Shown here: positions 6,599 through 13,575 of the stretch, piece after piece
Layout of the letters: each line of letters starts with the position of its first letter
Position numbering within the stretch: the first letter of the stretch is position 1
From: Sulfurimonas sp.
Lineage (GTDB): Bacteria > Campylobacterota > Campylobacteria > Campylobacterales > Sulfurimonadaceae
Direction of reading: 5' to 3'
Length of the DNA stretch: 13,650 nucleotides
Assembly: GCA_027063215.1 (NCBI GenBank)
Contig: JAMOSE010000075.1
Span: 1 to 13,650, forward strand
Program-made: the position numbers and the translations under genes
The notes under the pieces: generated by a model
Seen by the model: only the letters and a program-made list of their open reading frames with translations
What the model was told of the DNA's origin: nothing
Database searches by the model: none

Positions 6599-7168
6599 AT
6601 GGAAGATACATTTAGCAATTTGGTAACCTATGGATATATAGGACTTTTTATCTACTCACTCGGTGGTGGATTTGTTGGACTGGTGGCTGCTGGGGTACTG
6701 AGTTTTATGGGAAAAATGGATCTTGCTACTTCAATAGCAATTGCTTTTGCAGGGAATGCTGTAGGCGATATACTCCTTTTTTGGCTGACACGCTATCAGA
6801 AATCTATGATGATGGAAGGTTTGCGTAAACATAGAAGAAAACTGGCACTCTCTCATATGCTTATGAAAAAGCATGGTGATTGGGTTATATTTATTCAAAA
6901 ATTTATCTATGGTCTTAAAACCGTTGTGCCTATTGCTATTGCATTAACGAAGTATGATTTTAAGAAGTTTGCTATTTTAAATGTTTTTGCAGCAGCTATC
7001 TGGGCACTTGCCTTTGGACTTTCTAGCTTTTACTTTGGTGCAGCTTTGAAATCTTTTGCGATTTATATAAGTGAGAATAAATGGCTTGCACCAGTTATTT
7101 TGTCGGTAATTGGAGGGAGTGTTTGGTTATATCTTGAAAAAGCTACAAAGAAAAAAGTAAAAAAGTAG
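6599..7168 (+). CDS. DedA-family membrane protein
   Basis: A 189-aa integral membrane protein of the DedA/VTT type. The family contributes to envelope integrity and membrane potential, and some members flip undecaprenyl phosphate or other lipids. Apolar segments lie at about 10-38, 44-64, 95-116, 124-148 and 162-181. The G-N-A-V-G-D motif (52-57) followed by FWLTRY fits the family. The conserved second half is present as KFIYGLKTVVPIAIALTKYDFKKF (101-124), but the usual FxxRFxPxxR arginines are replaced by lysine (K101, K107), and the early Pro-Gly-Glu motif is replaced by GGGFVG. It is therefore a divergent member, and the substrate is unknown. RBS AAGGA (6589-6593) precedes the ATG by 5 bases. 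It converges on pckA with a 6-base gap. Confidence 0.82.
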   Translation: MEDTFSNLVTYGYIGLFIYSLGGGFVGLVAAGVLSFMGKMDLATSIAIAFAGNAVGDILLFWLTRYQKSMMMEGLRKHRRKLALSHMLMKKHGDWVIFIQKFIYGLKTVVPIAIALTKYDFKKFAILNVFAAAIWALAFGLSSFYFGAALKSFAIYISENKWLAPVILSVIGGSVWLYLEKATKKKVKK

Positions 7169-7190
7169 AAAAGACTACTTTTCTACTTTT
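7161..7190. terminator. Bidirectional terminator overlapping the stop codons of dedA-like gene and pckA
   Basis: AAAAGTAGAAAAG (7161-7173), a 4-base loop ACTA, and CTTTTCTACTTTT (7178-7190) form a perfect 13-bp stem with A- and T-rich arms. It can end transcription from both sides. The + strand stop TAG (7166-7168) lies in the left arm, and the pckA stop (7175-7177) lies in the loop. Confidence 0.7.
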
Positions 7191-8758
7191 GGTCCTGCTT
7201 CAGAGAAATCAAATTCGCTCTCAGTATCTTGATAACGTTTAAAGTTTTCTATAAACATTTCTGCTAGTTTGTCACGAGTATCATCAAAGGCTTGTTTGTC
7301 TTCCCAAGCATTTCTAGGGTTCAAGAGTTCGGGATTGATGTCTCCTAAAGTTTTTGGAACCTGTAATCTAAAAGTTTTTGTTGTGTCAAACTCACTTTCA
7401 TTGATTGTCCCATCTAAGATAGCATTGATACAAGCACGAGTGTCTTTGAGACTCATACGTTTTCCAACACCATAACCACCACCTGTCCAGCCAGTGTTAA
7501 CAAGGTAAACATTTACATTGTGTTTATCGATTTTTTCACCGAGAAGTTTTGCATATACTGTTGGATGGAGTGTCATAAAAGCCTCTCCAAAACATGCTGA
7601 AAAGGTTGCAACAGGCTCAGTAATACCACGTTCTGTTCCTGCTACTTTGGCAGTATAGCCACTTAAGAAATAGTACATCGCCTGATCACGTGTAAGTTTT
7701 GATACAGGAGGAAGAACTCCAAATGCATCTGCACTTAAAAAGATAATGTTTTTAGGATGACCGGCCATAAGGTCTGATTTGTGATTTTCAATATGCTCAA
7801 TTGGATAAGAAACCCGAGTATTTTCTGTTTTTGAACCATCTTCGTAATCTACTTCTCCCTCATTGTCCATGACAACATTTTCTAGAAGGGCATCTTCACG
7901 AATTGCACCATAAATCTCTGGTTCACTTTTTGCATCGAGGTTGATGACTTTTGCATAACATCCACCCTCAAAGTTAAATACGCCATAATCGTCCCAACCA
8001 TGTTCATCATCACCGATAAGTGCGCGGTTTGGATCCGTAGAGAGTGTTGTTTTACCAGTTCCACTAAGACCGAAGAAAAGAGCTGTGTCATCATCTTTAC
8101 CAACATTTGCCGAACAGTGCATAGAGAGTTTACCATCAAGTGGAAGCCAGTAGTTCATCATAGAGAAAATTCCCTTTTTCAACTCACCACCATACCAAGT
8201 ACCACCAATAATACAGAGATTTCTTTCAATATCAAAAAGGACAAATACTTCTGAATTCATTCCATGCTCTTTCCATCTGTCATTCACAGCTTTACAAGCA
8301 CTGAGCACAGTGAAATCAGCTTTAAACTCTTCTAATTCTGAAGCAGTTGGACGGATAAACATATTTTTGACAAAGTGAGACTGCCAAGCGATTTCTGTCA
8401 CGAAACGGATAGATTTTTTTGACGCAGGACTTGCACCACTGTAAACGTCCGTTACATATAAATCTTTTCCTGAAAGTTGTTCACGTGAGAGTTCTAGAAG
8501 TTCATCAAAAATCTCTTCACTGATTTTTTGGTTGATATCTCCCCATGCAATGTACTGATTAGATGGAGCACGATCTACGAAGTATTTGTCTTTAGGACTT
8601 CTACCTGTAAAAATCCCTGTATCAACAGCAGTCGCACCACTTTTTGTTCTTCTGACTTCACCATTTTCTAATTCATGTTTGATGAGTTCATCATAGCTCA
8701 GATTATGATAGATCTTGCCAACTTTTTTAAGACCTAATTCTTCTAGTTCTGTATTCAT
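7175..8758 (-). CDS. pckA: Phosphoenolpyruvate carboxykinase (ATP)
   Basis: A 527-aa ATP-dependent PEP carboxykinase, the usual length. It converts oxaloacetate and ATP to PEP, ADP and CO2, linking the (reverse) TCA cycle to gluconeogenesis in the cytoplasm. Visible motifs are the substrate-binding TGRSPKDKY (51-59), the kinase loop FGLSGTGKTTLS (229-240), the metal-binding LIGDDEHGW (247-255), and FLSGYTAKVAGTE (364-376). The nucleotide type follows from the ATP-family P-loop and length, as opposed to the GTP family of about 600 aa. The start ATG has AAGGT (8764-8768) at suitable spacing and a TATAAT (8776-8781) just beyond. It is a single-gene unit facing away from the RNA cluster, ended by the shared terminator at 7161-7190. 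Nothing looks broken. Confidence 0.97.
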   Translation of the reverse strand: MNTELEELGLKKVGKIYHNLSYDELIKHELENGEVRRTKSGATAVDTGIFTGRSPKDKYFVDRAPSNQYIAWGDINQKISEEIFDELLELSREQLSGKDLYVTDVYSGASPASKKSIRFVTEIAWQSHFVKNMFIRPTASELEEFKADFTVLSACKAVNDRWKEHGMNSEVFVLFDIERNLCIIGGTWYGGELKKGIFSMMNYWLPLDGKLSMHCSANVGKDDDTALFFGLSGTGKTTLSTDPNRALIGDDEHGWDDYGVFNFEGGCYAKVINLDAKSEPEIYGAIREDALLENVVMDNEGEVDYEDGSKTENTRVSYPIEHIENHKSDLMAGHPKNIIFLSADAFGVLPPVSKLTRDQAMYYFLSGYTAKVAGTERGITEPVATFSACFGEAFMTLHPTVYAKLLGEKIDKHNVNVYLVNTGWTGGGYGVGKRMSLKDTRACINAILDGTINESEFDTTKTFRLQVPKTLGDINPELLNPRNAWEDKQAFDDTRDKLAEMFIENFKRYQDTESEFDFSEAGPKVEK

Positions 8759-8775
8759 AGTTTACCTTATGGCAT

Positions 8776-8805
8776 ATTATAGTTGCCGATATAATCTCAA
8801 TATCG
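8776..8805 (-). promoter_or_regulatory. pckA promoter with a short upstream dyad
   Basis: On the minus strand TATAAT (8776-8781) would start transcription near 8769, giving a leader of about 10 bases with AAGGT. Just upstream, CGATAT (8787-8792) and ATATCG (8800-8805) form a 6-bp inverted repeat with a 7-base spacer where a regulator could sit. The dyad is short and its role is a guess. Confidence 0.4.
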
Positions 8806-8907
8806 TCTTGTGATTGAAATTATACTACTTATATACCTAAATTAAAAGTAAAATTTTGAGAATATTGAAAGATTTTAGAAAAGAAAATTACTTTAAGGAT
8901 TTTTTGC

Positions 8908-8913
8908 TAAAAT
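8908..8913 (+). promoter_or_regulatory. -10 element of tRNA-Val
   Basis: GC-TAAAAT following a T-run (8901-8905), 19 bases before the mature tRNA 5' end, fits a Campylobacterota housekeeping promoter with a short trimmed leader. Confidence 0.45.
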
Positions 8914-8932
8914 TTCACTCTACAAAATAAAT

Positions 8933-9007
8933 GTTCGGGTAGCTCAGGGGTAGAGCACTTCGTTGACATCGAAGTGGTCGGAGGTTCAAATCCTCTCTCG
9001 AACACCA
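8933..9007 (+). tRNA. tRNA-Val (anticodon GAC)
   Basis: A 75-base cloverleaf. The acceptor stem GTTCGGG pairs with CTCGAAC (one G-T), the D-arm is AGCTC/GAGC, and the anticodon stem CTTCG/CGAAG encloses TTGACAT, giving anticodon GAC (8965-8967). The T-arm is GAGG-TTCAAAT-CCTC, and the 3' CCA is encoded (9005-9007). It reads GUC/GUU valine codons. Confidence 0.95.
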
Positions 9008-9122
9008 TCTTTAACTCTCTCATAAAAATAGATATTTTTAAAAATCAAAATCCATGATATATGACTTTGTTGTTTTTTTTGTTTGAATGGATAAAAATTT
9101 TATGTTGATGTTATTTGAAAAT

Positions 9123-9501
9123 TGGTGGAGACGTCCGGAATCGAACCGGAGTCCTAGAGCCAACTATCTGCGGCGTCTACATGCTTAGAAAGGTTGTTTA
9201 ATCTCATCTTGCTTCACACAACCTGCAAAGCTACACAAGACCAGCCTCTTTTATTCGTCGTAAGTGGAGACACACTTACGATATATCTAAATAAAGGGTT
9301 ATACTTCAAGATCCTGCTTATTTAGAATCCACAGGTGAAGCAGCCCGTCCTCTTTAAGAGGGGGTAAAACTTAAGCTACTGCTAAAGCTGGGCGATAATT
9401 TGTATTGTTTGCGTTTAAGCAATTGTGAGCCGTGTAACGGAGTTGCTCAGTCCGACATGCAACCGCAGACGATTGACTCCAGTCGAAGCCATGTCGTCCC
9501 C
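9123..9501 (-). ncRNA. ssrA: Transfer-messenger RNA (tmRNA)
   Basis: About 379 bases on the minus strand. The 5' end GGGGACGACATGGCTTCGAC and the 3' end GGTTCGATTCCGGACGTCTC-CACCA are the conserved tRNA-like ends, and GGGGACG pairs with CGTCTCC. The alanyl tRNA-like domain and the mRNA-like part rescue ribosomes stalled on broken messages and tag the product for proteolysis. It is a one-piece tmRNA, not permuted, with hairpins suited to pseudoknots (for example CGTAAGTG/CACTTACG). It lies between tRNA-Val and tRNA-Phe, each separate. Confidence 0.97.
9371..9412 (-). other. tmRNA tag reading frame (ANNTNYRPALAVA)
   Basis: Reading the minus strand from the probable resume codon GCA (9410-9412) gives Ala-Asn-Asn-Thr-Asn-Tyr-Arg-Pro-Ala-Leu-Ala-Val-Ala and a TAA stop (9371-9373). 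The ANN start and the small apolar C-terminus (ALAVA) fit protease-directing tags. The resume codon is inferred by analogy with other tmRNAs. Confidence 0.8.
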
Positions 9502-9523
9502 AAATGAACTACATATGTGTAGT

Positions 9524-9537
9524 ATAATAGAATTATA
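9524..9537 (-). promoter_or_regulatory. Candidate tmRNA promoter -10 region
   Basis: On the minus strand there are two candidate -10 hexamers upstream of the tmRNA 5' end (9501): TATTAT (9524-9529) and TATAAT (9532-9537). Either gives a short leader to be removed by RNase P. Sequence alone does not decide between them. Confidence 0.35.
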
Positions 9538-9589
9538 TCAAAGTTTATGTTTAGTTTATTAAAATTTTCAGATTTGATATAAAAAGAGG

Positions 9590-9665
9590 TGGTGGCCTGT
9601 CTCGGAATCGAACCAAGGACACAGTGATTTTCAGTCACTTGCTCTACCGACTGAGCTAACAGGCC
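9590..9665 (-). tRNA. tRNA-Phe (anticodon GAA)
   Basis: A 76-base cloverleaf on the minus strand. The acceptor GGCCTGT pairs with ACAGGCC, the D-arm is GCTC/GAGC, and the anticodon stem AGTGA/TCACT encloses CTGAAAA, giving GAA (plus-strand 9630-9632). The T-arm TTGGTTCGATTCCGA is present and CCA is encoded (9590-9592). It reads UUC/UUU. Confidence 0.95.
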
Positions 9666-9680
9666 TTTTAAAAGATTGAA

Positions 9681-9686
9681 ATTATA
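9681..9686 (-). promoter_or_regulatory. -10 element of tRNA-Phe
   Basis: Minus-strand GC-TATAAT, 15 bases before the mature tRNA 5' end at 9665, implies a leader of only about 9 bases. Confidence 0.5.
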
Positions 9687-9710
9687 GCTTCCTACTACTG
9701 AAAGGAAGCT
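9686..9710 (-). terminator. Hairpin after mraY (possible terminator, next to the tRNA-Phe promoter)
   Basis: AGCTTCCT (9686-9693) and AGGAAGCT (9703-9710) form a perfect 8-bp stem with a 9-base loop, 40 bases past the mraY stop in the direction of mraY transcription. The T-tract after it is poor and the arm abuts the tRNA-Phe -10, so termination is only plausible. Confidence 0.35.
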
Positions 9711-9749
9711 TATAGTATGAAAAATAAATAAAGTTTATCAAAAATTGCT

Positions 9750-10811
9750 TTATCTGATTTTGAGAGTTATAAGTGCTAGAATATTTGATAAAATAGCAAT
9801 AATCCAAAATCGAACAATAATTTTATTTTCTGCCCAGTTTTTCATCTCAAAGTGGTGATGAATAGGTGCCATTAAGAATATTCTTTTCTTTCTTAATTTA
9901 AAACTGCCTACCTGTAAAATTACAGAAAGGGTTTCTATTACAAAGATTGCACCTATAAGTAAAAGAAGAATTTCACTTTTAGAGATAATAGCAAGATAAC
10001 CCAAGAAGGCTCCGATTGTCAAAGAACCACTATCTCCCATAAAGACTTCTGCCGGATGACAGTTATACCAGAGAAAACCAGTCAAAGCACCGATAAGTGC
10101 ACTGGAAATTATCGCTACTTCACTGACCTGAAAATGGGGCATTAAAAGATAAGAGGAGAATTTTATATTTCCTGTTATATATATAATAATGCTAAAAGTA
10201 GCAAGTGCGACAATAGAAGGAACAGTTGCTAAACCGTCAAGTCCATCGGTTAAATTTACTGCATTTGATGTAGCTACAATTACAAGAACCCAAAATGCTA
10301 TTGAAAATGATCCCATATCAAGAACAGGATTTTTTAAAAAAGGAAGGTATAAGTCGGTATTGAAATTAGCAAAGAGACATAAAAAGCAGGCTATAATTAT
10401 GGCAGAAATAATTTGTAATAATAATTTTGTTCGTGCTTTAAATCCAGCTAAATTTTCACTCTTTTTAATTTTTGCAAAATCATCATAAAAACCGATAAAA
10501 GAAAAAAGTAAGAGTGTCAATATTCCTGCCTGAGCATAAGCATTATCCCATCGAATCGTAAGAAGGGATGCAAAAATAGTTGAACCTATAAAAACAATTC
10601 CACCCATCGTAGGTGTTGAGTGTTTTTGTTGATGACGCTCGGGTGCCCAATCATTGATGGGTTGTACATTAGAAGTTTTCTGAGCCCATCTGATAAACTT
10701 TGGAAGTAAAAAAAGTGTAAGGCAGAGCGCTACAAAAAAAGCAACACCCGCACGGATTGTGATGTATCCTAAAAGGTTGATATCTAAAAAATTGTGTAAC
10801 CAGTATAACAA
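9750..10811 (-). CDS. mraY: Phospho-N-acetylmuramoyl-pentapeptide-transferase
   Basis: A 353-aa polytopic inner-membrane enzyme that transfers phospho-MurNAc-pentapeptide to undecaprenyl phosphate, making lipid I for peptidoglycan. About ten apolar segments are visible. Family motifs are STPTMGG (65-71), the metal-site pair D110-D111 in FYDDFAK, NAVNLTDGLDGLA (183-195, with N186, D189 and D192), HPAEVFMGDSGSL (252-264, with D260), and IHHHFE (317-322). The start is TTG at 10809-10811, with AGGA (10818-10821) 6 bases upstream on the minus strand. The upstream ATG at 10825-10827 is out of frame. It is divergent from gpmI, as I recall in C. jejuni, where murD follows mraY. Here tRNA-Phe follows instead. 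Confidence 0.97.
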   Translation of the reverse strand: MLYWLHNFLDINLLGYITIRAGVAFFVALCLTLFLLPKFIRWAQKTSNVQPINDWAPERHQQKHSTPTMGGIVFIGSTIFASLLTIRWDNAYAQAGILTLLLFSFIGFYDDFAKIKKSENLAGFKARTKLLLQIISAIIIACFLCLFANFNTDLYLPFLKNPVLDMGSFSIAFWVLVIVATSNAVNLTDGLDGLATVPSIVALATFSIIIYITGNIKFSSYLLMPHFQVSEVAIISSALIGALTGFLWYNCHPAEVFMGDSGSLTIGAFLGYLAIISKSEILLLLIGAIFVIETLSVILQVGSFKLRKKRIFLMAPIHHHFEMKNWAENKIIVRFWIIAILSNILALITLKIR

Positions 10812-10845
10812 TATATTTCCTATTCATTTATAAAATTGAAGTGAC

Positions 10846-10858
10846 ATTATAGTATAAT
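10846..10858. promoter_or_regulatory. Symmetric divergent promoter: back-to-back -10 elements for mraY and gpmI
   Basis: ATTATA-G-TATAAT contains TATAAT on the minus strand (10846-10851) and TATAAT on the plus strand (10853-10858) with one base between. The minus copy would serve mraY (leader about 28 bases) and the plus copy gpmI (leader about 20 bases). Polymerase could bind in one orientation at a time, coupling the two genes. Confidence 0.6.
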
Positions 10859-10887
10859 CACCTAAAGAATTATTAATAGGAATGAAA

Positions 10888-12363
10888 TTGAGTAAAAAAA
10901 CAATTTTAGTTATTACCGATGGAATAGGTTTTTGTGCAAAAACAGAGCATAATGCTTTTTATAATGCCAATAAGCCAACATATGACAAACTTTTTAGTGA
11001 AGTACCACACTCTCTGATCGATACTTTTGGTTTAAGTGTCGGTCTGCCGGAAGGGCAGATGGGAAACTCTGAAGTAGGGCATATGAGTATAGGAAGCGGA
11101 CGGGTACTTTACCAAGATCTTGTTAAGATCTCTTTGGCATTACAAGAGGGTACATTGGAATCTAATGAAGTGCTTCAAGATCTCTTTAAAAAATCAGATC
11201 GACTCCATCTGATAGGCCTTTTGAGTGATGGTGGTGTGCATTCACATATTGATCATTTTATGGGCATTGCAGATATTGCTGCAAAAAACGGCAAGAGAGT
11301 TTTTTTACATTTGATTACAGATGGACGTGATGTTTCTCCTACATCTGCAGAAAAATATCTCAAAAAAGTAGCGGAGCATATTAATGAAAATATAACTATA
11401 GCAACGATAGCAGGACGTTTTTATGCGATGGATAGAGATAATCGCTGGGAGCGTATAAAACGTGCATATGATGCTATTGTTACTGCTGAACCAAAAACAG
11501 ACATGGCACCAGAAGCTTATATTGGACATTCTTATGCACAGGGTGAGACAGATGAATTTGTTGAACCAACAGCTTTTGAAGGCTATGATGGCATGGAAGA
11601 TGGTGATGCAGTGCTTACGATTAACTTTAGAAGCGATCGTATGCGTGAGATGGTTACTGCTTTGGCAGATGAAAACTTCTCTGCGTTTGAACGTAAAGCT
11701 CTAAAAGTACATCTTGCAACAATTACAGAGTATGACAAGAGTTTTTCCTATCCGGTACTGTTTAGAAAAGAGCCGCCTAAAAATACTTTGGCAGAGGTGA
11801 TCTCAAATGCAGGTCTGAGACAACTGCATACTGCCGAGACAGAAAAGTATGCGCATGTTACATTCTTTTTAAATGGTGGTATTGATGAGCCGTATGCAAA
11901 TGAGACACGTGTACTTATTCCTTCACCTAATGTAAAAACATACGATATGAAACCAGAGATGAGTGCTGCAGAGGTTGGTCAAGCTGTACTCTCTGCTATG
12001 GATGAAGGGTATGATTTTATCGTAGTAAACTTTGCAAATGGTGATATGGTAGGACATACCGGTGATTTTGAAGCAGCGAAAAAAGCAGTTGAAGCAGTTG
12101 ATGAACAGCTTGGCAAGATCTGGAGTAAGGCAAAAGAGAAAGAGTATGCTTTTGTACTGACAAGCGATCATGGTAACTGTGAAGAGATGCGTGATGCTGA
12201 AGGCAATGTGCTTACAAATCATACAGTTGGAAAAGTATGGTGTTTTGTAGATGCTGATGGTGTTAAAAAAGTTGATAACGGTGGTCTCAACAATATCGCT
12301 CCGACAGTATTGAAATTGATGGAGCTAGAGACTCCCTCTGAGATGGATCATGCTTTAGTATAA
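10888..12363 (+). CDS. gpmI: 2,3-bisphosphoglycerate-independent phosphoglycerate mutase
   Basis: The cofactor-independent, two-metal phosphoglycerate mutase that interconverts 3- and 2-phosphoglycerate in glycolysis and gluconeogenesis. With the TTG start at 10888 it has 491 aa, the usual length. Motifs are ITDGIG (metal ligand D11), the phosphoserine nucleophile in GNSEVGHMSIGSGR (S61), LLSDGGVHSHIDH, TDGRDVSP, GRFYAMDRD, NGDMVGHTGD, and the metal-binding SDHGNCEE. Start choice: AGGA (10878-10881) lies 6 bases before TTG 10888 but only 0-1 base before the ATG at 10882. The TTG start also places TDG at residues 10-12, as I recall in Helicobacter and Campylobacter homologues. The ATG at 10882 would add two residues. 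fabG follows 32 bases downstream, probably in one transcript. Confidence 0.96.
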   Translation: MSKKTILVITDGIGFCAKTEHNAFYNANKPTYDKLFSEVPHSLIDTFGLSVGLPEGQMGNSEVGHMSIGSGRVLYQDLVKISLALQEGTLESNEVLQDLFKKSDRLHLIGLLSDGGVHSHIDHFMGIADIAAKNGKRVFLHLITDGRDVSPTSAEKYLKKVAEHINENITIATIAGRFYAMDRDNRWERIKRAYDAIVTAEPKTDMAPEAYIGHSYAQGETDEFVEPTAFEGYDGMEDGDAVLTINFRSDRMREMVTALADENFSAFERKALKVHLATITEYDKSFSYPVLFRKEPPKNTLAEVISNAGLRQLHTAETEKYAHVTFFLNGGIDEPYANETRVLIPSPNVKTYDMKPEMSAAEVGQAVLSAMDEGYDFIVVNFANGDMVGHTGDFEAAKKAVEAVDEQLGKIWSKAKEKEYAFVLTSDHGNCEEMRDAEGNVLTNHTVGKVWCFVDADGVKKVDNGGLNNIAPTVLKLMELETPSEMDHALV

Positions 12364-12395
12364 ATAAAGTAGAAAATAAATAAAAGGAGTAAAAT

Positions 12396-13142
12396 TTGAA
12401 ATTTTCAGGTAAAAATGTTTTAGTAACAGGGGCAAGTCGTGGTATTGGTGCAGAAATTGCAAAAGTTTTAGCAGGATATGGTCTTAAAGTATGGGTAAAC
12501 TATAGAAGCGGAGCAGCTGAGGCGGATGCTGTACAAGCTGAAATTGAAGCTGCTGGCGGGCAGGCTGCAGTTATTGGTTTTGATGTAAGCGATGAGGCTG
12601 CTTTTGTAGATGCAATAAAAACTATAATTGATAGCGATGGAGAGCTAAGTTATCTTGTAAACAATGCTGGAATTACAAATGACAAATTGGCACTTCGTAT
12701 GAAGACAGAAGATTTTATGTCTGTAATTAATGCAAACTTGCTTTCTACTTTTATAGGATGTCGTGAATTCTTTAAAGGCGCAAGAAAGAAAAAATTTGGT
12801 TCCGTTGTAAACATTGCATCTATTGTCGGTGAGACAGGAAATGCAGGGCAGACGAATTATACGGCGAGTAAAGGCGGTGTTATTGCAATGACAAAATCAT
12901 TTGCACTTGAAGCTGCAACAAGTGGTATTCGTTTCAATGCTTTGACACCTGGATTTATTGCTACAGAAATGACGCAGGTATTAAGTGATGAAGTAAAAGC
13001 CGGTATTAATGCAAAAATTCCTATGAATAGAATGGGTGAACCTCGTGAAATAGCAGAAGCAACAGCTTTTTTACTCTCTGACAGTGCTTCTTATATTACA
13101 GGGGAGACATTAAAAGTAAATGGTGGAATGAATATGGCATAA
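12396..13142 (+). CDS. fabG: 3-oxoacyl-[acyl-carrier-protein] reductase
   Basis: A 248-aa short-chain dehydrogenase that reduces 3-ketoacyl-ACP with NADPH in each round of type II fatty acid elongation. It has the Rossmann loop TGASRGIG (11-18), NNAG (89-92), active-site N113, S142, Y155 and K159 (in NYTASKGG), and the PGFIATEMT loop (185-193). The C-terminus GETLKVNGGM is typical. The start is TTG (12396-12398) with a strong AAGGAG (12384-12389) 6 bases upstream. It lies between gpmI and acpP, and the acpP and fabF neighbours support the FabG call over other dehydrogenases of the family. Confidence 0.95.
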   Translation: MKFSGKNVLVTGASRGIGAEIAKVLAGYGLKVWVNYRSGAAEADAVQAEIEAAGGQAAVIGFDVSDEAAFVDAIKTIIDSDGELSYLVNNAGITNDKLALRMKTEDFMSVINANLLSTFIGCREFFKGARKKKFGSVVNIASIVGETGNAGQTNYTASKGGVIAMTKSFALEAATSGIRFNALTPGFIATEMTQVLSDEVKAGINAKIPMNRMGEPREIAEATAFLLSDSASYITGETLKVNGGMNMA

Positions 13143-13192
13143 GTTTCTTGATTTATTTTTGGTTATTTCCAATTTGATTAAGTTAATTATGC

Positions 13193-13198
13193 TATAAT
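13193..13198 (+). promoter_or_regulatory. -10 element of acpP
   Basis: GC-TATAAT with a predicted start near 13205 and the AGGAG ribosome binding site (13222-13226) downstream. It gives acpP its own strong promoter inside the fatty-acid cluster. Confidence 0.6.
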
Positions 13199-13231
13199 TA
13201 CGAGATTTTAAACTTAAAGACAGGAGCTATA

Positions 13232-13459
13232 ATGGCACTTTTAGACGATATTAAAGAAGTAGTAGTAGAACAATTAAGCGTGAGCCCAGATGAGGTAAAA
13301 GAAGATTCGAAATTTGTTGAAGATCTAGGTGCAGATAGCCTTGATGTAGTAGAATTAGTAATGGCTCTTGAAGAAAAATTCGATATCGAAATTCCTGATG
13401 ATGAAGCTGAGAAGATTCAAACAGTTCAAGACGTTGTTAACTACATAGAGAACAAGTAG
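13232..13459 (+). CDS. acpP: Acyl carrier protein
   Basis: A 75-aa acidic protein that carries growing acyl chains on 4'-phosphopantetheine. The attachment serine is S36 in the conserved GADSLDVVELVMALEEKF (33-50), and the helix II and III acidic residues are present. AGGAG lies 5 bases before the ATG. Its own promoter at 13193 and a terminator at 13466 fit the need for far more ACP than FabG or FabF. Confidence 0.98.
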   Translation: MALLDDIKEVVVEQLSVSPDEVKEDSKFVEDLGADSLDVVELVMALEEKFDIEIPDDEAEKIQTVQDVVNYIENK

Positions 13460-13465
13460 TCGTAG

Positions 13466-13510
13466 TTTACTTATTCAGGAAGATCTACTTCCTGAGAGTA
13501 AATATTTTTA
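13466..13510 (+). terminator. Terminator or attenuator between acpP and fabF
   Basis: The inner stem TCAGGAAG (13475-13482) / CTTCCTGA (13488-13495) has a 5-base loop. The outer stem TTTACT (13466-13471) / AGTAAA (13497-13502) is joined through a small internal loop. TATTTTTA (13503-13510) follows as the U-tract. It probably ends most acpP transcripts and lets some through to fabF. Confidence 0.75.
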
Positions 13511-13575
13511 GTAGTTAATTAGGTAATTAATTTTTAAAAGTATTTTAATATATTTATTTTATGGAGAGTATGTAG

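Noticed and set aside
9024..9040. AT-only hairpin after tRNA-Val as a terminator
   Set aside because: The stem (AAAAAT/ATTTTT) has no G-C pairs and would be very weak. AT-rich DNA gives such patterns often.
9447..9638. A 63-codon minus-strand frame across the tmRNA 5' end and tRNA-Phe 3' end
   Set aside because: It lies over two clear RNA genes, so it is a shadow of structured RNA.
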